Of a stretch of DNA of 5,142 nt, positions 1 to 5,080 are shown piece after piece. Both the position numbers and the translations under genes were made by a program. Source of the stretch: an uncultured Planctomycetaceae bacterium (lineage in GTDB: Bacteria; Planctomycetota; Planctomycetia; Pirellulales; JACPPG01); contig CAMFLN010000323.1 in the NCBI GenBank assembly GCA_945957305.1, forward strand, positions 1-5,142, written 5' to 3'. Below the pieces are notes generated by a model. The model was given only the letters and a program-made list of their open reading frames with translations. It was not told the DNA's origin and did no database searches. Position 1 is the stretch's first letter. Every line of letters begins with the position of its first letter.

Positions 1-616
1 GTACCCCGGGCGGCACCAACCATGCCAGCGCCAGCGGTCCCATCACGGACCAGATGAGAAACGTCGGCCGGCACAAAACTGCCAAGCCGAGCGCCGCGCC
101 AGCGCCGCAACAACGCCCGTACGACGGATGTCTCGTCGCCGACGTCAGCGCCAGTAGCGCTAAAGCGCTGAGAAACGTCGCCAACGTCTCGGTCATTGGC
201 ACCATCGACTGCCGCAGCAGAATAGGATCGCAGGCAATCAACGCGCCGGCCAGAAATCGCCAGCGCGCGAGATTCCACCACTCGCCGAGCTGCATCACGA
301 GCATCACCGTCGCCACACCCAGCACGGTGTGCAAACCCGCGATTGCGCCGCCATCGACGAAGCCTTGCGGAGCCAGGCTGGCGAGCACCAGCGGATACAG
401 CACCGGCCGAAACGCTGACGGCAAGCCGTTGCGATAGCCCAAGGTCCAATGTTCGCGCAGGCTTTCGGCGAATTCCAGATAATCATCGACATCTCGCGCG
501 AGCATCCGCGGATTGCGCGTCACGGCCTGGGCACGAACCACAACCGCCAACAGCACCACGCCGAGAAACAGCCAGCGATCCAACTGCGAACGGTCGTGCT
601 GGGCGATTGAATCCAT
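1..616 (-). CDS. GT-C fold membrane glycosyltransferase (PMT_2/ArnT-like), N-terminal part, cut by the window edge
   Basis: I read 205 codons from ATG at 616-614 with no stop before the left edge, so the C-terminus is missing. Visible in the sequence: a short polar N-terminus, a first hydrophobic segment (about residues 15-32), then a loop with ARDVDDYLEFAESL (40-53) and FRPVLYPLVLA (69-79), followed by hydrophobic stretches near 92-110, 118-135, 143-160, 172-182 and 185-202. An acidic pair in the first external loop, an R-P-x-x-Y-P-L motif, MTETLATFL (141-149) and GLAVLCRPTFL (177-187) form the pattern of the dolichyl-phosphate-mannose/ArnT-like superfamily. These enzymes move a sugar from a polyprenyl-phosphate donor to lipid, glycan or protein outside the cytoplasmic membrane. 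D42, D44 or D45 would be the candidate catalytic acid. The acceptor and sugar cannot be told. There is no Shine-Dalgarno sequence before the ATG, but a TACAAT box lies 6 bp upstream, which suggests a leaderless mRNA. Confidence 0.8.
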   Translation of the reverse strand, partial: MDSIAQHDRSQLDRWLFLGVVLLAVVVRAQAVTRNPRMLARDVDDYLEFAESLREHWTLGYRNGLPSAFRPVLYPLVLASLAPQGFVDGGAIAGLHTVLGVATVMLVMQLGEWWNLARWRFLAGALIACDPILLRQSMVPMTETLATFLSALALLALTSATRHPSYGRCCGAGAALGLAVLCRPTFLIWSVMGPLALAWLVPPGV

Positions 617-622
617 GAACCG

Positions 623-628
623 ATTGTA
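623..628 (-). promoter_or_regulatory. Candidate -10 box (TACAAT) of the glycosyltransferase gene
   Basis: On the minus strand TACAAT lies 6 bp before the ATG at 616, matching the sigma-70 -10 consensus at five of six positions. Transcription from it would begin at about the start codon and give a leaderless message, which agrees with the lack of a ribosome binding site. No convincing -35 box is seen 16-18 bp further upstream, so the call is weak. Confidence 0.3.
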
Positions 629-663
629 GCCTACTGCCGACCAACGACTGCCTGCGAATTTGC

Positions 664-725
664 TGTCTACCGGCTACTGTCTACCGGCTACTGTCTACCG
701 ACTACTTTCTACGTCCACCGACTAT
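664..725 (-). repeat. Heptad repeat array 1 (GTAGNCR units, minus-strand orientation)
   Basis: Read on the minus strand from 725 down, the units are ATAGTCG, a 6-bp GTGGAC, GTAGAAA, GTAGTCG, GTAGACA, GTAGCCG, GTAGACA, GTAGCCG and GTAGACA. The last five alternate in a 14-bp higher-order period (664-698). The array fills much of the gap between the ThuA-domain gene and the glycosyltransferase gene, and its outermost unit overlaps the TAG stop of the former (724-722). The same unit family recurs at 2426-2569 and 5081-5142. Confidence 0.9.
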
Positions 726-2293
726 TTCCCCACGCACCATCGCACCGCGTTTTGCATCAAGCGCTGATACATCGGATGCGCAAGCGCCTCGCGCGTATGG
801 CCGTTGGCCAGGTGGCACAAGCGTCCCTTGCCCGGCTCGTAGGCCCAGCCGGCCGCAGCGGTCTGACCGTCGTCCGCGCGGTTGCGTAGCAGCAGGTGCA
901 CGCGCTCGCTGTCGTACGGGGGCGTATGTTGCTCGTCAGCCACGGAAAAATCTTCCACGCCGCGCGTCACGGGGTGTTCGCGGTCGACCACTTCGACGCG
1001 AAACCGTTCGAGCGGTCCATGCCCCACGTAGCGTCCGCCGACGAGCCGCAGGTAAGGTCCATCCTCGGGGTAGATGCCCATCGAGTTGTGCAGATTGAGA
1101 AATCCGCCGCCGCGATGCACAAAGTCGACCACGGCCTGTTCTTGCTCGCGCGTCATCCATACATAGTCAGGCTGGCCGGCCGCTTGTGGCCGCATCAAGC
1201 CGTCACGCAAAATCACCAGCAACTGTACCCGCGCCAGGTTTTCGGCCGATAGCGCGCGTACGTCGACGGTAAAGTGCGGCACGACACCCGTCGCGGCGAA
1301 AACAGGACGCAAACCCTCTTCGACATGGCTCGGCTCGTGCGGCTGGTCGCCGATCAACACCAGGGCGTGTGCCCGCTTATCGTTGGGCTGCGGCGGATTG
1401 CGGCCAAACGGCGCCTGCGGCACCGTCAGTTCCTGGTAGACATGCTCGAGGTCTTCGGCCAGCGGCGTGTCGTACGGCATCCACACCAGGAACTCGGGCG
1501 CGAGGCTGATGGCGCTGGCCAACAGTTCACGCGGCCGCCCCTGCGCGATGAAGTAACCGACTTGGCGCTGTAGCTCGGCGAGAAACCGATCTTGCCGCGC
1601 GATCGCGGCAGCTGTTCCCCACGACCCACAGCCCGGCACGACGTGCGCCGGCTTTCGCTGGGCAAGCTCTGCGAGCCGCTCGCGCCAGGCGGCCGTGTCG
1701 CTGCCCGATAGTTGTACGCGCGGCCCATGATAAACCGCAGGTCCGGCGAAGAGCGTCTCGGCACGCTCGGCAAAGATCACGGCGGCGCCGACCGTCGAGA
1801 TTTCGTCGCACGGCGAAAACGTAATTTGCTTTCGCTCACCCAGCTTCGTTTCCTGCGAAACGACGTTGTATCCGGCCGGCGGCGCTGTCAGAGTTGCCTT
1901 ATCTCCGGCAGGCGACGGCGCAGGAAGCGACGCGAGCGATTTGTAAGTCGCTGGCGATAGGTAGATCTGCTTGACGCCATGCTCCTGCAATTCCTCCACC
2001 AGAGGTGCGTCTTCTCGCGTGGCATGCGTCAGCAGCAACGCAATCGCGGGCTTGCCGGACATCTCTTTCACGGCGCCCAGGTATTCAACCGCACCCTGGC
2101 CACGCGGCAGATCGACCAGCCAGACTCCTTCGTCGGTCTCGATCCATCCAGAGTTGGCCGATCGGTAGCGGTCGGCGTAACCGATGACGTGTACGTCCGG
2201 CGCGAGCTTCTCGTGATGCGGCCAGGCAGCCGCTGCCTGGCTCTGACCGAGCAAGCATAGAACCAGTCCCAGGGTGCTCAATCGAAAGAACAT
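722..2293 (-). CDS. Exported protein: degenerate metallo-beta-lactamase-like domain fused to a ThuA-like domain
   Basis: The 523-residue product begins with a signal peptide: MFFRL, then a hydrophobic core and an Ala-rich cleavage region ending near residue 23. Residues about 25-258 follow the metallo-beta-lactamase layout: WIETDEGVWLVDL (50-62), AIALLLTHATRED (83-95), LFAGPAVYHG (181-190), VVPGCGSWG (218-226). The zinc motif HxHxDH reads H90-A-T-R-E-D95, the ligand Asp after LFAG is P185, and the VPGHG histidine is C222, so hydrolase activity is unlikely. Residues about 307-521 match ThuA (a class I glutamine amidotransferase-like fold): ALVLIGDQPHEPSH, GGGFLNLHNS (395-404), GGRYVGHGP, HPVTRGVEDF (440-449), DEQH (453-456), GKGR, NGHT (497-500). 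ThuA is linked to sugar use in rhizobia, but its reaction is not firmly known, and here a sugar- or ligand-binding role is only a guess. I chose ATG at 2293 because GGGAG lies 9 bp upstream; an in-frame TTG at 2329 would add 12 charged residues before the signal peptide. Confidence 0.82.
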   Translation of the reverse strand: MFFRLSTLGLVLCLLGQSQAAAAWPHHEKLAPDVHVIGYADRYRSANSGWIETDEGVWLVDLPRGQGAVEYLGAVKEMSGKPAIALLLTHATREDAPLVEELQEHGVKQIYLSPATYKSLASLPAPSPAGDKATLTAPPAGYNVVSQETKLGERKQITFSPCDEISTVGAAVIFAERAETLFAGPAVYHGPRVQLSGSDTAAWRERLAELAQRKPAHVVPGCGSWGTAAAIARQDRFLAELQRQVGYFIAQGRPRELLASAISLAPEFLVWMPYDTPLAEDLEHVYQELTVPQAPFGRNPPQPNDKRAHALVLIGDQPHEPSHVEEGLRPVFAATGVVPHFTVDVRALSAENLARVQLLVILRDGLMRPQAAGQPDYVWMTREQEQAVVDFVHRGGGFLNLHNSMGIYPEDGPYLRLVGGRYVGHGPLERFRVEVVDREHPVTRGVEDFSVADEQHTPPYDSERVHLLLRNRADDGQTAAAGWAYEPGKGRLCHLANGHTREALAHPMYQRLMQNAVRWCVGK

Positions 2294-2359
2294 GAGCGCA
2301 AGCTCCCGGCGAAAGAGATCTTTAAGCAAAATGCGAGTCGAAAATCAGGCGGTCACGTG

Positions 2360-2373
2360 GCACAAGTATGTGC
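2360..2373. promoter_or_regulatory. 14-bp inverted repeat, possible operator
   Basis: GCACA-AGTA-TGTGC is a perfect 5-4-5 palindrome overlapping the candidate -10 box of the minus-strand promoter. A CACGTG palindrome (2354-2359) directly adjoins it. Position and symmetry suggest a repressor site, but a palindrome this short can arise by chance and no regulator gene is in view. Confidence 0.25.
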
Positions 2374-2393
2374 GTCCTGCACCCGCACTTCAA
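2365..2393 (-). promoter_or_regulatory. Candidate sigma-70 promoter of the ThuA-domain gene
   Basis: On the minus strand, TTGAAG (2393-2388) is separated by 17 bp from CATACT (2370-2365). Each box matches the consensus at four of six positions, and the spacing is ideal. Transcription would start near 2358, leaving a leader of about 65 nt before ATG 2293. Confidence 0.4.
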
Positions 2394-2402
2394 ACCGCAC
2401 GA

Positions 2403-2408
2403 TATAAT
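2403..2408 (+). promoter_or_regulatory. Perfect -10 box (TATAAT) facing the PfpI/DJ-1 gene
   Basis: A consensus TATAAT lies in otherwise GC-rich intergenic DNA. No good -35 hexamer is present at 16-18 bp, so it may depend on an activator or be fortuitous. If used, the transcript would start near 2415 and carry the whole heptad array as its roughly 170-nt 5' leader. Confidence 0.3.
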
Positions 2409-2425
2409 CAGGGGTGAAGGACGCA

Positions 2426-2569
2426 GTAGCCAGTAGTCGGTAGCCAGTTGGGAATAGTTTGGTAACCGGCAACCAATTACTGACTACCAATTACTGACTA
2501 CCAACTACCGGCTACTGATTACCGACGACCGACTACTTCCCTTACCGCCCGCTGCCGGCTGCCCACTAT
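2426..2569. repeat. Heptad repeat array 2, two opposed halves
   Basis: The left half (2426-2446) carries plus-oriented units GTAGCCA, GTAGTCG and GTAGCCA, followed by decayed ones to about 2475. From 2474 to 2536 nine units run without a break in the opposite orientation: CAATTAC, TGACTAC, CAATTAC, TGACTAC, CAACTAC, CGGCTAC, TGATTAC, CGACGAC, CGACTAC. Weaker copies (CGGCTGC, CCACTAT) continue to 2569. The halves are partly complementary, so the transcript could fold into a long imperfect hairpin. GGGAATAGT (2450-2458) and its exact complement ACTATTCCC (2565-2573) bracket the right half. The array ends 5 bp before the ribosome binding site of the PfpI/DJ-1 gene. Confidence 0.88.
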
Positions 2570-2582
2570 TCCCGAGGATCCC

Positions 2583-3113
2583 ATGAGCGAACTACTTGTC
2601 GGCCGACGAATCCTGATGTTCGTTGATGACATCTATGAAGACCTGGAGCTGTGGTACCCACGCCTGAGGCTGATCGAGGCCGGGGCCCATGTCGTGGTGG
2701 CCGGGCTGCAAGCGGACCGGGTTTACCACGGCAAGCACAGCTATCCGTGCCGGTCGGACGCCGCGATCGCCGACATGGAGGCAGCCGATTTCCAGGGTTT
2801 GGTTGTCCCGGGTGGGTTCATGCCCGACAAGTTGCGCCGCGAAGCGAAAGTGCTCTCCCTGGTGCGCGATTTCGCCGGGGCTGGCAAACTGGTGGCCGCC
2901 GTGTGCCATGGCGGCTGGATTCCGATCTCGGCCGGCGTCTACCGTGGCGTGCGGGTCACCGGGTCGCTGGGGATCAAGGACGATCTGGTCAATGCCGGCG
3001 CCGTGTGGGAGGACGCCGCGGTCGTGGTCGACCGGCACTTCGTTTCGAGCCGTAAGCCGGACGACCTGCCCGACTTTTGCCGCGGAATTCTCGGCGTTCT
3101 CACGGCCCGCTAG
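2583..3113 (+). CDS. DJ-1/PfpI family protein (class I glutamine amidotransferase-like fold)
   Basis: This 176-residue protein is of usual length for the PfpI branch of the DJ-1 superfamily (MEROPS C56 type). Visible motifs are RRILMFVDD (8-16), YEDLELWYPRLRLIEAG (18-34), GLVVPGGFMPDKLRRE (72-87), the nucleophile elbow AVCHGGW (106-112) with Cys108 and His109, VTGSLGIKDDLVNAGA (125-140) and the tail SSRKPDDLPDF. Glu19 occupies the place of the conserved acidic residue that tunes the cysteine in this family. Characterised relatives have been reported as stress proteins, peptidases, chaperones or protein/nucleotide deglycases, and the exact activity here cannot be read from sequence. There is no signal peptide, so it should be cytosolic. 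The start is well supported by GAGGA (2574-2578) 4 bp before the ATG. It stands alone, divergent from the ThuA-domain gene and 178 bp before the DUF1559 gene. Confidence 0.9.
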   Translation: MSELLVGRRILMFVDDIYEDLELWYPRLRLIEAGAHVVVAGLQADRVYHGKHSYPCRSDAAIADMEAADFQGLVVPGGFMPDKLRREAKVLSLVRDFAGAGKLVAAVCHGGWIPISAGVYRGVRVTGSLGIKDDLVNAGAVWEDAAVVVDRHFVSSRKPDDLPDFCRGILGVLTAR

Positions 3114-3196
3114 CTGGACGGGCGCGGGGAGCGAGTCGCAAGCGGAAACTGTTTGCTACCTTACGTTTTAGGTCAAGCAATTTCGGTTCAAAATGC

Positions 3197-3225
3197 TTGT
3201 CTCGCCCCGCGGCCACTGATAGACT
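3197..3225 (+). promoter_or_regulatory. Candidate sigma-70 promoter of the DUF1559 gene
   Basis: TTGTCT (3197-3202) and TAGACT (3220-3225) are 17 bp apart and match the consensus boxes at three and four positions. The start would lie near 3232, with a leader of about 60 nt. No terminator is evident between the PfpI/DJ-1 stop and this site, so read-through is also possible. Confidence 0.3.
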
Positions 3226-3291
3226 GACAATGTCATGTCCAGGGGTGCATTTCTGCGCCGTATACCGGCTGGGAATAAGAGAGGTAATCAT

Positions 3292-4542
3292 ATGATCCGT
3301 CGTACGCATTGCTGCTCCACGCCGGCGCGTTGTATCGCGCGGCGACAGCGGGGCTTCACGCTGGTCGAGCTCTTGGTCGTGATCAGCATCATTGGGACGC
3401 TGGTCGCCTTGTTGTTGCCGGCCGTGCAAGCGGCTCGTGAAGCGGCCCGCCGCAACACCTGTTCGAACAATCAGCATCAGCTCAGCATCGCGGTCGCCAG
3501 CTATGTGACCAGCAAGCAGACTTACCCCGGCTACCGCGACACGTTGAACACCAACGGCGGCGCGTTCCCGGTGAGTTGGGTCGTGATGCTGTTGCCCTTC
3601 ATGGACAATCGGCCTGCCTACGACTTGTGGAAGCAGACCACGCTGCAAAGCGGTACCTTCAACGTGCTGGCCATGCAAAATGTCCAGGCGCTGGAGTTCA
3701 TGGTCTGTCCGAGCGACGTCGTGACCGACACAGCTGGCTCGCAGTATCCCAACAGCTATGTCGTCAATACCGGACAAATGGACGCGAATCTGACTTACGC
3801 CGATTTAAATAGTGGACTATCGCCCGACTCACCCGCGAACGGCGTGTTCCTGAGTCGTTGGGAGTATCAATATTCTCCACAGAACACCTCTAGCCCCGGT
3901 CCGGGCGGTGTCAGCCAGGAGAATCGCCTGCAAAAATTTGTCGACGCGAACTTCTTCGATGGTAAGACTAATACCTTCCTACTCTCGGAAAATGTCGACG
4001 CCAAGAACTGGATGGATGCTGAACTGTCAATTGCTCCAAGCGGCACCGGCTATGCAGTCGACACCAATAACGGATTCAAAACTGCGCCTTATACGAATCC
4101 TTCGAACGGCATGACTAATGTTTCTAAGGGTGCGCCTACAGGATCCAACAGCATCAGCCCCGAGATTTTTGCCGGCTTCGTGTGGTGGCCCAATTCGGCG
4201 ATTTCACAATCGACAGCCGCCCCTAACTCGCTGGCTAATATCAATGGTCTCTTCAACTCGACAATTGAAGGTTACGCCGACCCGGCGGTTGGTTATGCAA
4301 CGGACATGAATTATTGCCGGCCGTCCAGCAATCACCCGGGCGGTGTGAACATGACCTTTGGCGACGGCCGTACGCAGTATGTCAATGAAAACATCGACTA
4401 CACCGTGTACGCCAGCCTAATGACCCCTGAAGGGCGCAAGTGCAATCCGCCCGGAATGCTGTTCATCCCCACGGCGAAGCTGCCGCAGAATTCCGCGTAC
4501 ATAATTTATCGTAATCAGACGAACACATCGGCCGGCCTGTAA
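3292..4542 (+). CDS. DUF1559 family pseudopilin-like protein with H-x9-DG motif
   Basis: The 416-residue product has a type III (prepilin) signal: a basic leader of 21 residues ending in RRQRG, cleavage expected after Gly21, mature Phe22 and Glu26 at position +5, then the hydrophobic helix LLVVISIIGTLVALLLPAV (27-45) and AAREAARR (48-55). The soluble domain includes SWVVMLLPFMD (95-105), FMVCPSD (136-142) and a Ser/Thr/Asn-rich centre. It closes with NHPGGVNMTFGDG (347-359), giving His348-x9-Asp358-Gly359, the hallmark of this planctomycete family. Such proteins exist in many paralogues per genome; they are thought to be anchored by the pilin helix and exposed at the surface or in the periplasm, and their role is unknown. 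ATG 3292 is preferred because AAGAGAGG (3277-3284) lies 7 bp upstream; an in-frame ATG at 3235 would put 19 extra residues before the leader. A strong terminator follows, so it is probably monocistronic or the end of a unit. Three cysteines in the leader (7, 8, 14) are unusual. Confidence 0.93.
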   Translation: MIRRTHCCSTPARCIARRQRGFTLVELLVVISIIGTLVALLLPAVQAAREAARRNTCSNNQHQLSIAVASYVTSKQTYPGYRDTLNTNGGAFPVSWVVMLLPFMDNRPAYDLWKQTTLQSGTFNVLAMQNVQALEFMVCPSDVVTDTAGSQYPNSYVVNTGQMDANLTYADLNSGLSPDSPANGVFLSRWEYQYSPQNTSSPGPGGVSQENRLQKFVDANFFDGKTNTFLLSENVDAKNWMDAELSIAPSGTGYAVDTNNGFKTAPYTNPSNGMTNVSKGAPTGSNSISPEIFAGFVWWPNSAISQSTAAPNSLANINGLFNSTIEGYADPAVGYATDMNYCRPSSNHPGGVNMTFGDGRTQYVNENIDYTVYASLMTPEGRKCNPPGMLFIPTAKLPQNSAYIIYRNQTNTSAGL

Positions 4543-4559
4543 TCAGGCTTGAAGATAGG

Positions 4560-4585
4560 ATCGTGAGCGCATCTCGGCGCACGAT
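4560..4585 (+). other. Hairpin just after the DUF1559 gene
   Basis: ATCGTG and CACGAT pair, and after a 2-nt bulge CGC pairs with GCG around a 6-nt loop. There is no T-tract, so it is not a terminator itself. It sits between the stop codon and the terminator hairpin, where it could protect the 3' end of the message. Confidence 0.35.
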
Positions 4586-4606
4586 AGTTGTCGACATGAC
4601 TACGAG

Positions 4607-4636
4607 GTGGAGGTCGCAAGGCCTCCACTTTTTTTT
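4607..4636 (+). terminator. Intrinsic terminator of the DUF1559 gene
   Basis: GTGGAGGT (4607-4614) pairs with GCCTCCAC (4621-4628), seven Watson-Crick pairs plus one G-T, around a 6-nt loop, followed at once by eight T residues (4629-4636). It lies 65 bp after the stop codon and is the clearest transcription stop in the window. Confidence 0.9.
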
Positions 4637-4785
4637 GTACAATTCAGCCTCGGGTGCTAATCCTGCTCGAGCTTATTGTGCGTGACTGGTCCGGGGGTCG
4701 GAGCGCGGCCACGCAAACCTCCGGCTGACCTGGGCGGTTGAACCGGCCCGCTGTTTTTACTGCGAACTTTGGGGAGTCATTCGGG

Positions 4786-5067
4786 ATGGATACCGGCACC
4801 GTGTGGCGCGATTATTTCGTCGGCTGGCCCAAGGACATCCCCCGCCGCGGCGTGCTGGTCACCAGCTTCAACGAGCAAGTCCCCTTCGACGGGTTCATGA
4901 CCACTGACACGCTGCTGCTGGTCGAGCGCCGCACGCCTGACTCGATCGGCGCCCGCAAGCTGATCTTGCCGTACGGGCAGATCGTCGCCATCAAGCTCAC
5001 CGACGTGGTAAAGGCCAAGTCGTTCGCCGCCGCCGGCTTCAGCGGAGACCTGCCCAACCAGGGCTAA
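4786..5067 (+). CDS. Conserved-looking small protein of unknown function, possible Sm-like barrel
   Basis: This 93-residue protein has no signal peptide or membrane segment and should be cytosolic. I cannot assign it to a named family. It starts with MDTGTVWRDYFVGWP, a short amphipathic stretch, then RRGVLVTSF, PFDGFMTTDTLLLVERR (33-49), a polar turn, and KLILPYGQIVAIKLTDV (58-74), ending in a flexible Gly/Pro tail. The order of short beta strands, with G-x-x-x-V, FDGF..TD..LLL and later a strand-Gly-x-hydrophobic-x-x-Ile element, resembles the Sm1/Sm2 layout of LSm/Hfq-type RNA-binding barrels; this is an inference from pattern only. I chose ATG 4786 with GGGGAG (4771-4776) 9 bp upstream, over an in-frame TTG at 4738 that would add 16 residues. 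It follows the DUF1559 terminator, so it needs its own promoter; none is clear in 4637-4785. The heptad array begins 13 bp after its stop. Confidence 0.68.
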   Translation: MDTGTVWRDYFVGWPKDIPRRGVLVTSFNEQVPFDGFMTTDTLLLVERRTPDSIGARKLILPYGQIVAIKLTDVVKAKSFAAAGFSGDLPNQG

Positions 5068-5080
5068 GAAGGCTGGATCA

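Noticed and set aside
54..618. Plus-strand open frames at 54-437 and 343-618
   Set aside because: They are antisense to the membrane glycosyltransferase, whose motifs and hydrophobic pattern are convincing; the plus-strand products are Arg/Ala/Pro-rich with no domain.
2592..3038. 148-codon minus-strand open frame within the PfpI/DJ-1 gene
   Set aside because: It is the mirror of a strongly conserved plus-strand gene and has no motif of its own.
3105..3123. Hairpin GCCCG/CGGGC over the stop codon of the PfpI/DJ-1 gene as a terminator
   Set aside because: The stem is only 5 bp with a 9-nt loop, it overlaps the coding end and no T-tract follows.
3235..3291. Upstream ATG at 3235 as start of the DUF1559 gene
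   Set aside because: It has no good ribosome binding site and would put 19 residues before an already complete prepilin leader, while ATG 3292 has AAGAGAGG at ideal spacing.
3100..3777. 225-codon minus-strand open frame opposite the DUF1559 gene
   Set aside because: It lies antisense to a confidently identified gene, its translation is rich in His, Arg and Gln without any recognisable motif, and no ribosome binding site supports it.
4635..4657. TTGTAC with a downstream CTAAT as promoter of the small protein gene
   Set aside because: Spacing and matches are both poor, and the first box overlaps the end of the terminator T-tract.
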